From: an uncultured Eubacteriales bacterium
Lineage (GTDB): Bacteria; Bacillota; Clostridia; Oscillospirales; Oscillospiraceae
NCBI GenBank assembly: GCA_900544975.1
Contig: UQXI01000056.1
Span: forward strand, 1 to 10,735
Reading direction: 5' to 3'
Length of the DNA stretch: 10,735 nucleotides
Shown here: positions 1 through 6,475 of the stretch, piece by piece
Numbering within the stretch: position 1 is the first letter of the stretch
Layout: each line of letters begins with the position of its first letter
The notes under the pieces: model-generated
Told to the model about the DNA's origin: nothing
The model's database searches: none
What the model saw: only the letters and a program-made list of their open reading frames with translations
Position numbers and translations under genes: made by a program

Positions 1-114
1 GGCCCCCAGCCGCCATGGCGCCAAACGCGCTCCCGTGAGCCGCGCCGTGGCCCGAAGCAGGCCGTAATTCACGGCAAAATTCAAAAGTACCACCAGATCC
101 AGATATACCTTCAA
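1..114 (-). CDS. spoIIGA: Sigma-E processing peptidase SpoIIGA, N-terminal 38 residues (runs off the left edge)
   Basis: Reading leftward from a TTG start at 112-114, the frame gives MKVYLDLVVLLNFAVNYGLL and continues open to the window edge. The MK(V/I)YLD-(x)-LLNF opening followed by a hydrophobic first membrane helix is characteristic of SpoIIGA, the membrane-anchored aspartic-type protease that activates pro-sigma-E in the mother cell during sporulation. A strong ribosome binding site (AAGGAGGGGAA on the minus strand, 121-131) sits 6 to 8 bases before the TTG, which decides this start over downstream codons. The catalytic C-terminal domain and the expected neighbour sigE lie outside the window. 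I see no clear promoter in 115-258. Identification rests on 38 residues only but the pattern is distinctive. Confidence 0.82.
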   Translation of the reverse strand, partial: MKVYLDLVVLLNFAVNYGLLRATARLTGARLAPWRLGA

Positions 115-258
115 TGGATGTTCCCCTCCTTCATACCATGGGACGGCCTACCAGGAAATTCCAATCGTTTTGGTGGACTCCGTAAACAGAACGGCTTGGT
201 CATCCCCTTGGTGGGTTGGTCGGGATCCTTGGTCTGGCTCCAGTATACCGGGCGGGAG

Positions 259-299
259 ACAAAAAACAGGTCGCAATCCCCAGGGGGATTGCGGCCTGT
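259..299 (-). terminator. Rho-independent terminator downstream of the DUF951 gene
   Basis: Arms 266-280 and 285-299 form a 15-base stem with one mismatch (positions 271/294) around a short AGGG loop. On the minus strand the stem is followed by six T (plus-strand A run 261-266). It terminates transcription coming from the DUF951 gene before spoIIGA. Confidence 0.8.
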
Positions 300-410
300 C
301 TCAGTCAGGAACCGGTGCCATGTGCAAAAAGAAAGCCCCATTCCACCGGAGGCTCCAAATTTTCCAGACGAACCGGGCGGGGCTGTCCCACATCCCGTCG
401 AAGGATTTTT

Positions 411-617
411 TCATTCCGGCTGCTTGTCCACCCGTTTTCCCTCCCGGAAGACGGCGCGGATGCTTTTCTCCGCCTTGAACCGGGGCGTCATCACCTCCCG
501 GCCACAGCCCAGACAGCGCAGACGGAAGTCCATGCCGGTGCGCAGCACCTGCCACCGCTTCTCCCCACAGGGGTGCGTTTTCTTCATTTCCAGTACATCA
601 TTGAGACGAATGTCCAT
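411..617 (-). CDS. DUF951 domain protein, 68 residues
   Basis: The protein begins MDIRLNDVLEMKKTHPCGEK and contains W-x-V-L-R-x-G-M-D-F-R-L-R-C-L-G-C-G-x-E-V-M, then a PR-x-K-x-E-K-S-I segment. This is the whole DUF951 family pattern, at the usual length of about 60-70 residues. The conserved Cys at HPCG and the C-L-G-C-G pair suggest a small zinc-binding fold, with basic residues consistent with nucleic-acid contact; the function is not known. The ATG at 615-617 has AAAGGAG seven bases upstream on the minus strand. The gene diverges from the S1-domain gene (80-base gap) and ends in the terminator at 259-299. Confidence 0.9.
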   Translation of the reverse strand: MDIRLNDVLEMKKTHPCGEKRWQVLRTGMDFRLRCLGCGREVMTPRFKAEKSIRAVFREGKRVDKQPE

Positions 618-697
618 GGGATACTCCTTTCAGCATAGCCCGGCGGCGCCGGACATAGAATGGGACAGATCGGATTTTTGAAAGTGAGGGAATCGAT

Positions 698-1588
698 ATG
701 TCGACCTATCGTCCGGAGGGGCTGCAAAATCTGCCCATCCCCACCCCGGAGGCCCTGCGCCGGGCCGGGGGGAGCCGGGAAATTTTTCAGGCCATGTGTA
801 TCAAATGCGATGAATTCCACAATCTGGTGGTTGATCTGGGAAGTCTCCGGGGACTCATCCCCCGGGAGGAGACTGCCCTGGGCATTGCCGACGGCAGCGC
901 CCGGGAGATTGCCATTTTGTCCCGGGTGGGAAAGCCGGTGTGTTTCCAGGTGCTGGGCTTCACCTCCGACGGCACCGTCCTGCTCTCCCGGCGAGCGGCC
1001 CAGGCCGAGGCCCTGGACTACTTCCTGGAGCATCTGCGGCCCGGGGACATTCTGCCCAGTGTGGTCCAGAATCCCGCCAGCTTTGGCACCTTCTGCGACA
1101 TCGGCTGCGGGGTCACCGCGCTTATGAGCATTGAGCGATGCTCGGTCTCCCGGATCACCCATTGCAACCAGCGGTTTTCCCCAGGCCAGAAGATTTACAC
1201 CGCCATCTTGGGGATCGACCGGGAGGCCAAGCGGATCAGCCTGACCCATCGGGAGCTCCTGGGTACCTGGGCCGAGAATGCCGCCGGATTCCGAGCCGGA
1301 CAGGCCGTCACCGGCATCGTACGGAGCGTTCAGCCCTATGGCGCATTCATAGAGCTGGCTCCCAATCTCTCCGGCCTGGCGGAGCCTGAGGGCAACCTGG
1401 AGCCTGGCCAGATGGTAAGCGTATACATCCGCTCCATTCTGCCGGACAAGCAGAAGATCAAGCTCACGGTTCTGGAGCAGCTGGACCCCAGGCATGTGCC
1501 GCCCCGGCTCCTGCGGTACTACCGGACGGTGGGCCGTCTGGACCGCTGGGAGTATGCCCCAGGCAGCGGAACCGTTACGGTTTTTTGA
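698..1588 (+). CDS. S1 RNA-binding domain protein, 296 residues, three S1-like repeats
   Basis: Three S1/OB-fold-like repeats can be read: about residues 28-100 (degenerate, with LRGLIPREE and TVLLSRRAA), 115-187 (GDILPSVVQNPASFGTFCDIGCGVTALM, ending KRISLTHRELLG) and 199-259 (GQAVTGIVRSVQPYGAFIEL, ending KIKLTVLE). G-x-V-x-x-V-x-x-Y-G-A-F-I-E-L in the third is the classic S1 signature, so it should bind single-stranded RNA. It is much shorter than ribosomal protein S1 and belongs to the clostridial RpsA-like paralogue group; I would not call it rpsA. Repeat one has lost several consensus positions. The ATG at 698 follows AGTGAGGG. The gene faces rarA tail to tail, and the two 3' ends overlap by 14 bases. 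Confidence 0.85.
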   Translation: MSTYRPEGLQNLPIPTPEALRRAGGSREIFQAMCIKCDEFHNLVVDLGSLRGLIPREETALGIADGSAREIAILSRVGKPVCFQVLGFTSDGTVLLSRRAAQAEALDYFLEHLRPGDILPSVVQNPASFGTFCDIGCGVTALMSIERCSVSRITHCNQRFSPGQKIYTAILGIDREAKRISLTHRELLGTWAENAAGFRAGQAVTGIVRSVQPYGAFIELAPNLSGLAEPEGNLEPGQMVSVYIRSILPDKQKIKLTVLEQLDPRHVPPRLLRYYRTVGRLDRWEYAPGSGTVTVF

Positions 1589-2837
1589 TCTCTTGCCAAT
1601 ACCGCTTGGCCGCCTGCTCCAGCTTATTGGGGCCGTATTCATAGTACACCGTCCCCACCAAATTGTCCGGCAGATACTGCTGGGCCGTCCAGTGGTTGGG
1701 AAAATCGTGGGGGTACAGATAGCCCTGCTCCCGCTCCATGGTGTAGGAATCGGCGTGTACATTTTGCAAATGCCGGGGGAAATCCCCGCCCTTACCCCGG
1801 CGCACATCCTGCAGGGCCCGGTCTATAGCCAGATAGGCGGAGTTGGACTTGGGCGAGGTGGCCATGAGGACCGCCGCATCCCCCAAGGGAATCCGGGCCT
1901 CCGGCAGCCCCAACATGTTGGCTGCGTCCACACAGGCCTTCACAATGGGAATGATCTGAGGATAGGCCAGGCCCACGTCCTCACAGGCAATGACCATGAG
2001 CCGCCGGCAGGCAGAGATCAGGTCTCCCGCCTCCAAAAGCCGGGCCAGATAGTGCACCGCCGCATCGGGATCCGATCCCCGAATGGACTTTTGCAGGGCA
2101 GACAGCAGATCATAATGGTTGTCTCCATCCCGGTCATACCGCATGGCGGAGCGCTGGGCCACCGCCCTGGCATCCGCCAGGGTGAGGGTCAGGTCCTTTG
2201 CGCTGGGATCAGCCGCCGAGAAGAGGACCTCCAGGGCGTTGAGCGCCTTCCTCAAGTCTCCTCCGCAAGCGGCAGCCACATACTCCAGAGCCCCCTCCTC
2301 TGCCGTTACCGTGAGGCCGGAGCGCTGGGCCATCACCGCAACGGCCCGGTCCATGGCCTGCTGCACCGCCTGGGGGCCCAGCTGCTTGAATTCAAAAATG
2401 GTAGAGCGGCTCAGAATGGCGTTAAAAATGTAAAAATAGGGATTCTCCGTGGTGGAGGCGATGAGGGTGATCTTCCCGTTTTCAATGTGCTCCAACAGGG
2501 ACTGCTGCTGCTTTTTGTTGAAGGATTGGATCTCATCCAGATAAAGGAGCACCCCGTCCGGAGCCATGAGGGTATCTAGCTGGGACACAATGTCTTTGAT
2601 GTCCGCTGTGGAGGCTGTGGTGGCGTTGAGTCGGTACAGCTTCCGCCGGGTCCGCTGGGCGATGATGTTGGCCACCGTGGTCTTCCCGGTGCCAGAGGGG
2701 CCATAGAAAATCAGATTTGGAATGTTCCCGGAATCGATGAGCCGCCGGAGCACAGCGCCGGGGCCCAAAATGTGCTCCTGCCCCACCACATCATCCAAAG
2801 TGGTCGGGCGAATCCAATCCGCCAGAGGCTGATACAT
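1575..2837 (-). CDS. rarA: Replication-associated recombination protein RarA/MgsA (AAA+ ATPase)
   Basis: The 420-residue protein has the full RarA layout. Walker A GPSGTGKT lies at 46-53, Walker B LLYLDEIQ at 97-104, sensor 1 ASTTEN at about 127-132, the ILSRS arginine finger at R144, and sensor 2 GGDLRKALN at about 192-200. The MgsA-type C-terminal oligomerisation domain follows (KSIRGSDPDAAVHYLARLL, ACEDVGLAYPQ, YLYPHDFPNHW). RarA acts at stalled replication forks with SSB and the clamp loader. The ATG at 2835-2837 is preceded by AAGGGGGAG (minus strand, within 2841-2850), which overlaps the stop of the upstream small gene, so the two are probably translationally coupled. Length is typical for the family. 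The 3' end overlaps the convergent S1-domain gene. Confidence 0.95.
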   Translation of the reverse strand: MYQPLADWIRPTTLDDVVGQEHILGPGAVLRRLIDSGNIPNLIFYGPSGTGKTTVANIIAQRTRRKLYRLNATTASTADIKDIVSQLDTLMAPDGVLLYLDEIQSFNKKQQQSLLEHIENGKITLIASTTENPYFYIFNAILSRSTIFEFKQLGPQAVQQAMDRAVAVMAQRSGLTVTAEEGALEYVAAACGGDLRKALNALEVLFSAADPSAKDLTLTLADARAVAQRSAMRYDRDGDNHYDLLSALQKSIRGSDPDAAVHYLARLLEAGDLISACRRLMVIACEDVGLAYPQIIPIVKACVDAANMLGLPEARIPLGDAAVLMATSPKSNSAYLAIDRALQDVRRGKGGDFPRHLQNVHADSYTMEREQGYLYPHDFPNHWTAQQYLPDNLVGTVYYEYGPNKLEQAAKRYWQEIKKP

Positions 2838-2848
2838 GACGCTCCCCC

Positions 2849-3097
2849 TTATCCTTGGAGACCACGGGCCTGTCGGTCCATGTCTTCTATGACGATGTCA
2901 AAAATCTCCCCCAGGCTGGCGCAGTACTTCAGCACAAGCCACGGCTCATTGGTGTGAAAATGAATTTTGATCAAATTCTCATCTCCCACAACCAGGAGGC
3001 AGTCCCCCGGAAAATGGGCGCAGAAGTAGCCGGAAATTGCATCTTCATCCAAGCGCTTCCCTTCAATCAGCAATTGGGTGTCGTAACGATACTCCAT
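2849..3097 (-). CDS. Small FakA/DAK-like C-terminal domain protein, 82 residues
   Basis: The sequence has YDTQLLIEGKRLDED near the start, then VVGDENLIKIHFHTNEPWLVL and GEIFDIVIEDMDRQ. This pattern (VVGD-x-x-L-(I/V)-K-(I/V)-H-(V/F)-HT-(N/D)-(E/D)-P, then G-x-(I/L)-x-x-(I/V)-x-I-(E/D)-(N/D)-M) is that of the C-terminal domain of FakA/DhaL-type fatty-acid-kinase proteins, normally the tail of a roughly 550-residue enzyme. Here it stands alone without the kinase domain. It has its own start with GGAGGGCGAGGT directly upstream, so it looks like a genuine short gene rather than a fragment. It lies 11 bases upstream of rarA in the same operon. Function unknown; acyl-group binding is a family-based guess only. 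Confidence 0.7.
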   Translation of the reverse strand: MEYRYDTQLLIEGKRLDEDAISGYFCAHFPGDCLLVVGDENLIKIHFHTNEPWLVLKYCASLGEIFDIVIEDMDRQARGLQG

Positions 3098-3112
3098 ACC
3101 TCGCCCTCCATT

Positions 3113-4040
3113 TTATGCTTCTTTCAAATGTGTAGGCCACGGGAAAGGCCATACTTCAGCGAATTCGCACGACGTGATCCGCAGGCGAATACATGGGGCC
3201 CCGCCCCTATGAAAAGGATCAAGAAAGGTTAGAAAAAATGCTCCAAATCCTAGGATTTGGAGCATTTTAGGTGCAGTTGAGCAATCCAAATCCGAACCGA
3301 GTTTCTCCTTGTCCAGTGCCAATTTTAGGTCATCAATAGTAATGGTGTCTGTCCCGTCCTTGTAGTGGAAGGTAATCACCATCTTATCGTCATACAGGAA
3401 AATCGCGTTGATAAAGGTGTCGATCAGCATTTTGCGGTGGGACTTCTGCCGCACATCCAGCTTACGGAAACGGTGGAGCCAGAAGGTCATAAACTTGGCG
3501 CTGACCTTTGGCTTTGTCAGCTTTTCGTTGGCAATCTTGATTTCCAAGTCCTCTTTCACGGCCTCCAGTTCCTCCAACCGCCCCTTTGCGGACTTGGTGA
3601 GGATGCCCTGCTGGATGGCGTTCAGCAAGTTTTGAATGGCTGTGTCTGTCTCCCGTAGCTGTTGTTCATACAGCGGCAGGCTGGTGCTTTCTCTGTCCTG
3701 CAAATCCATCAGCATGGACACAATGGCTTCTATCGCCTTATCGTCCATCACCATTTTCATGGTTTCATTGACCACCAGATCCTCTACCCATTCCTTGCAG
3801 ACGGGTTTCTTATGGCAGTCCCCACGCTTCTTTTTGACGGTCACGCACTTGTAGTGGTGGTGAACATTCCCGGTGTGGCTGGTGCCGCGCTCGCCGCAGA
3901 GGTAGGCTCCGCAGTAGCTGCAGAACAGTTTTGTGGTCAACAGATAATCGTCCTCGGCCTTGTGACGGGCCGGGGCTTTTTTGTTCTTCGCCAGCTTTTC
4001 CTGCACCCCCTGTTTGCCAAGTGCGATGTGCGTGTTATCA
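3113..4040 (-). pseudogene. Large serine recombinase, C-terminal remnant (resolvase domain missing)
   Basis: From about 4006 downward the frame matches the C-terminal half of TnpX/SpoIVCA-type large serine recombinases. It has a basic KNKKAPARHKAEDDYLLTTK segment, a recombinase zinc ribbon (CSYCGAYLCGE...HHYKC...CHKKPV), a long coiled coil (YEQQLRETDTAIQNLLNAI...RLEELEAVKEDLE), and KMLIDTFINAIFLYDDKM followed by TFHYKDGT. The N-terminal catalytic resolvase domain and most of the recombinase domain are absent. Upstream of 4006 the frame runs into the antisense of the neighbouring membrane-protein gene, so it cannot be functional. At the other end the frame passes the family's GSDLDC segment, crosses a 28-base perfect palindrome and continues about 120 bases into unrelated sequence to a TAA at 3113, so the last ~45 residues are probably not original. 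Confidence 0.85.
3233..3268 (-). terminator. Perfect 28-base palindrome with flanking A/T runs, probable terminator
   Basis: Positions 3238-3265 are a perfect 14+14 palindrome (arm ATGCTCCAAATCCT). Six A precede it on the plus strand (TTTTTT on the minus strand after the hairpin) and TTTT follows, so it can terminate in both directions, better on the minus strand. It lies inside the open frame of the recombinase remnant and may mark the element's left end. Confidence 0.65.
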
Positions 4041-4643
4041 TTTTGCTTTTCCGAAGTGCTTATATGCCAATACGCCGATTGGAAGGAAGTAGGCACACCA
4101 GAAAAGAAGCGCAATCGTACCTCCGTTACCGGTTTTTTCGCTTGCCATGCTCACGAATACGCCTGTCATTGGCATAATAACGCAGCCGACGAAAAAACCT
4201 CCATGTATCAGCATCAGGCGTTTCAACCACTTGTCCCATTCACTGTTTGATTTGATGGAAAGGCCAATGAAAAAGGTTGAAAGCGCCATCATTCCATATC
4301 CAAGAAGGTCGTAATTGAAAAGCAGTCCGCCCTGCTGGAAATCCAATATCTTAACCGCTTGCTCGTTTAATTCTTCCAGTCTTACAGTTGTGGTCTGCGC
4401 AAAGTATACCACAAAAATCAATACCGCATATATTGCGGAAAAAATCATTCCTATGCTTGCGGATACCCGCTGTTCCTCACAGCATTCATGGTGAAAGCCC
4501 GCCGCCATCATAATATAACCTATCGGCAAAAACATACACACGAGATATGAACCAAACGAAAAGTCCGCTATCAGGCATATGGCAAAAAGGAAAACTGTAA
4601 TCGCAACGATTGCTGACCCTATCCTCGGTATTAACTTATCCAT
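4038..4643 (-). CDS. Polytopic membrane protein of unknown function, 201 residues
   Basis: I do not recognise a family. About six hydrophobic segments are visible: roughly residues 9-27, 31-51, 62-83, 112-130, 142-165 and 174-195, with a short polar loop at 86-108 (TTTVRLEELNEQAVKILDFQQ). HHECCEEQR at about 51-59 lies in a cytosolic or external loop between helices 2 and 3. It starts at ATG 4641-4643 behind AAAGGGGA, 18 bases after the CPBP protease gene, so it is the last gene of the TetR-CPBP operon. The stop at 4038-4040 coincides with the junction to the recombinase remnant, but the reading frame itself looks complete (ends YKHFGKAK). The context suggests a partner or substrate of the CPBP protein, by inference only. 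Confidence 0.75.
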   Translation of the reverse strand: MDKLIPRIGSAIVAITVFLFAICLIADFSFGSYLVCMFLPIGYIMMAAGFHHECCEEQRVSASIGMIFSAIYAVLIFVVYFAQTTTVRLEELNEQAVKILDFQQGGLLFNYDLLGYGMMALSTFFIGLSIKSNSEWDKWLKRLMLIHGGFFVGCVIMPMTGVFVSMASEKTGNGGTIALLFWCAYFLPIGVLAYKHFGKAK

Positions 4644-4661
4644 CTTATTCCCCTTTAAATT

Positions 4662-5444
4662 TCAATTTCGCGTTCTGTTAATCAGCTCTGCGTTTTGCCT
4701 CCTCGCCATTTCTGTTTGCTGCTTTTTTGGGAGCGTCTTTGTAAGAATTAAAGCATAAGCAGCAGTGATTGCAATCAGTGCCAGATGAAAAACCATGCGC
4801 TTTTCTATCGTCAATCCTGCTTCATTTGCGAAGACGCTTGCAATGTTTATGACAGCGTGGGTTATGATGCAGGGAAGCAAACTCCCGCCGCGATCAAACA
4901 AGATGACAAACAGGAATCCGATCACGATTGCTCCTGTGACCTGAAACAAATCCTCCACCAATTCCGCGCCGCTGCCATTCACTAGATTCAGTAAATGGCC
5001 CAGGCCAAAGGTGACGCTGGAAATGATAATTGCCAGCGTTTCATTATCCCTTGCGATGGCCTTGAACAGAAAGCCCCGAAAAATCACTTCCTCCACAAAA
5101 CCGACGCACAGCATACAGACGATATAGCAAACCGTATCCGCCAGGGGAAAATTCACGGCGGCTCCGTTCCAGAAGTTTCTTGTCATCAGGACAAGCAGCG
5201 GAATGTAGTAAAGGAACCTGCGGGCAGGTACATATGTTTTACATATTCCGTAATAACTTAGTAGCCCATTTTTCTTTATGAACATGAAAAGGGCTGTCGC
5301 CTGTAAGAAACAGAAAACTGCGCTGGCCGCATATTCGATCCCGATGATTTCGTTGAGTGGATACGCCAGAGATTGCAAAACACAGTAAATCGCAATCCAG
5401 GCAAAGGAGAAGATTAGCGCACTTTTTTCATATAGCTTTTTCAT
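4662..5444 (-). CDS. CPBP family intramembrane glutamic metalloprotease (Abi/CAAX type), 260 residues
   Basis: The three CPBP motifs are present: EEVIFRG (E118, E119, R123), FGLGH (F146, H150) and HAVIN (H196, N200), set among about seven hydrophobic segments. These are the catalytic residues of the ABI/CAAX-protease family of intramembrane proteases, many of which act in bacteriocin self-immunity or processing. I chose ATG 5442-5444 rather than an upstream in-frame codon because AGGAGG lies seven bases before it and because it overlaps the TetR stop as ATGA, indicating translational coupling. Length is normal for the family. The C-terminus is a basic cytosolic tail (LPKKQQTEMARRQ). Substrate unknown. 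Confidence 0.9.
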   Translation of the reverse strand: MKKLYEKSALIFSFAWIAIYCVLQSLAYPLNEIIGIEYAASAVFCFLQATALFMFIKKNGLLSYYGICKTYVPARRFLYYIPLLVLMTRNFWNGAAVNFPLADTVCYIVCMLCVGFVEEVIFRGFLFKAIARDNETLAIIISSVTFGLGHLLNLVNGSGAELVEDLFQVTGAIVIGFLFVILFDRGGSLLPCIITHAVINIASVFANEAGLTIEKRMVFHLALIAITAAYALILTKTLPKKQQTEMARRQNAELINRTRN

Positions 5445-6013
5445 TTTCTTTCCTCCTCTATTGCCAAAACTGCTCCCCGAAAAGCCCGTTCCAGATGACA
5501 TGCCACCACGCTTTCTTCAAACTCCAACGCGTTGTTGGCGATGATACTGGCGTAGCCGTGGGCAAAAAGAGCTATGGTCACAAAGACCTTCTTCGTTTCT
5601 TCCATACTCATATCCATCGCTGCTTGCATAGCGTTGAGGACAGGTTTGAGTTCTTCAGAGTCTACCATCTCCAGCAGATTATTCTCCACGGCAAAGCCCG
5701 ACTGGAACAGGAAGCGGAACAGGTTGGGTTCTTTGATGGCGAATCGGATGTAGTTCATACCAATGCCCAGCATCACCCCGTCCTGTGGTTTTTGTATGTT
5801 CATCAGATATTCCGTGTGATACCAATCTGTCTTCTCATAGACTGCTCGCTTCAGTTCCTCAATGGTGGAAAAATGGTACATGACTGGCTGTGTAGAGCAT
5901 CCCAATCGCTGGGAGACCGTCCGGGCGTTGATGTTCTCCGCACCCTGTTCACGAGCTATCGCAAAGGCGGCATCCACCACCATCTCCCGTGTGTTTTTCG
6001 CTTTCGGTGGCAA
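5441..6013 (-). CDS. TetR/AcrR family transcriptional regulator, 190 residues
   Basis: The N-terminus has the TetR helix-turn-helix (TREMVVDAAFAIAREQG, then NINARTVSQRLGCSTQPVMYHF at 28-48, with the family's typical YxHF recognition-helix end). The C-terminal ligand domain is helical, with PNLFRFLFQSGF at 96-107 and an FVTIALFAHGYASIIANN segment at 144-161, resembling the TetR_C/WHG group. The start is TTG 6011-6013 (MPPKAKNTRE) with GAGGG nine bases upstream; the nearby ATG at 6018-6020 is out of frame. It leads a three-gene operon with the CPBP protease and membrane protein. Tandem dyads between promoter and start point to autorepression. Confidence 0.92.
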   Translation of the reverse strand: MPPKAKNTREMVVDAAFAIAREQGAENINARTVSQRLGCSTQPVMYHFSTIEELKRAVYEKTDWYHTEYLMNIQKPQDGVMLGIGMNYIRFAIKEPNLFRFLFQSGFAVENNLLEMVDSEELKPVLNAMQAAMDMSMEETKKVFVTIALFAHGYASIIANNALEFEESVVACHLERAFRGAVLAIEEERK

Positions 6014-6031
6014 TTTGCATTCCCTCTTATC

Positions 6032-6059
6032 ATAATTCAGATTATATAATGAGAATTAT
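6032..6059 (-). promoter_or_regulatory. Tandem ATAAT-N4-ATTAT dyads, probable TetR operator
   Basis: Two contiguous 14-base units, 6032-6045 (ATAAT-tcag-ATTAT) and 6046-6059 (ATAAT-gaga-ATTAT), each a perfect 5-base dyad, lie just downstream of and over the -10 hexamer of the tetR promoter. Two adjacent identical dyads covering a promoter are what an autoregulatory TetR dimer pair would be expected to bind. Assignment to this TetR is inference from position. Confidence 0.6.
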
Positions 6060-6083
6060 AAGCGCTTGGAACAGCGTTGTCAA
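6055..6083 (-). promoter_or_regulatory. Consensus sigma-A promoter of the TetR-CPBP-membrane protein operon
   Basis: On the minus strand TTGACA (6078-6083) and TATAAT (6055-6060) are separated by exactly 17 bases, a full consensus match. The start of transcription is expected near 6048, about 35 bases before the TTG start of tetR. A promoter this strong on a mobile cargo operon needs repression, consistent with the dyads over its -10. Confidence 0.88.
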
Positions 6084-6109
6084 CCCCCTCGAATGAAATT
6101 TTACAAAAA

Positions 6110-6163
6110 ATGAGCAGGAGAATGGTGATGCCTCACTTTGCAGACACCATTCGCTCCCTGTGA
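6110..6163 (+). CDS. Short leader peptide (MPHFADTIRSL, or 17 residues from an upstream ATG)
   Basis: An open frame from ATG 6110 encodes MSRRMVMPHFADTIRSL and stops at TGA 6161-6163. The better-supported start is the in-frame ATG at 6128, because AGGAG (6116-6120) lies seven bases before it, giving the 11-residue MPHFADTIRSL. Too short for an enzyme; its position inside overlapping hairpins ahead of the 61-residue gene suggests a regulatory leader. Whether it is translated cannot be shown here. Confidence 0.45.
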   Translation: MSRRMVMPHFADTIRSL

Positions 6164-6185
6164 GTAAATCGTGTCTGCATTTTTA
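6120..6185 (+). promoter_or_regulatory. Attenuator-like leader with mutually exclusive hairpins
   Basis: Stem A pairs 6120-6127 (GAATGGTG) with 6145-6152 (CACCATTC), a perfect 8 bases. Stem B pairs 6139-6147 (TGCAGACAC) with 6171-6179 (GTGTCTGCA), a perfect 9 bases, and runs straight into ATTTTTATTT, so it looks like an intrinsic terminator. Both use 6145-6147 and cannot form together. A further 5-base pairing (6132-6136 with 6160-6164) supports stem B. The leader peptide spans stem A and the left arm of stem B, so a ribosome on it would decide which forms. Confidence 0.5.
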
Positions 6186-6205
6186 TTTCACGGAGGAAAG
6201 GGGGC

Positions 6206-6391
6206 GTGCCTTTGGGACAGAGAAAGAAGCTCATCAACCACACCGGCATCCCGCAGTATGAGATCGAGAAGATCGCGCGGTGCATCCTGCCAGACATCCT
6301 CGCCGACTATGACAGCGAGGAAGGCCAGAGGGAGTTTGCCGCATGGAAAGCACAGCGGGAGCAGGGTCAGACACAAGACATCAGTACCTAA
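6206..6391 (+). CDS. Small conserved-looking protein of unknown function, 61 residues
   Basis: The frame starts at GTG 6206-6208 with GGAGG (6192-6196) nine bases upstream, which supports real translation. The protein is mostly helical and charged: QRKKLINHTGIPQYEIEKIARCILPDI, then SEEGQREFAAWKAQR. I do not recognise a named family; by memory similar small proteins occur in clostridial mobilizable elements, which I cannot check here. It lies behind the attenuator-like leader and is followed 47 bases later by a strong terminator, so it is a single-gene transcription unit on the strand opposite the TetR operon. Confidence 0.65.
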   Translation: MPLGQRKKLINHTGIPQYEIEKIARCILPDILADYDSEEGQREFAAWKAQREQGQTQDIST

Positions 6392-6438
6392 CTTATTTCT
6401 GGTAACAGCGAGAACCATTGCCCTCTCCATACAAAAGA

Positions 6439-6475
6439 GCGGCGATGATACGGTCTGGCATCATCGCCGCTTTTT
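6439..6475 (+). terminator. Rho-independent terminator after the 61-residue gene
   Basis: Stem GCGGCGATGAT (6439-6449) pairs perfectly with 6460-6470 around a 10-base loop and is followed by TTTTT (6471-6475) on the plus strand. Confidence 0.9.

Noticed and set aside
394..402. GTCGAA, a partial Spo0A-box-like string upstream of spoIIGA
   Set aside because: It lies about 280 bases from spoIIGA, beyond a terminator, and matches incompletely; too weak to call.
584..1807. 407-residue open frame on the minus strand
   Set aside because: It is the antisense shadow of the S1-domain gene in GC-rich DNA; the sequence is low in recognisable motifs and the plus-strand S1 repeats are clear.
1494..2579. 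361-residue open frame on the plus strand
   Set aside because: Antisense shadow of rarA, whose AAA+ motifs are unmistakable on the minus strand.
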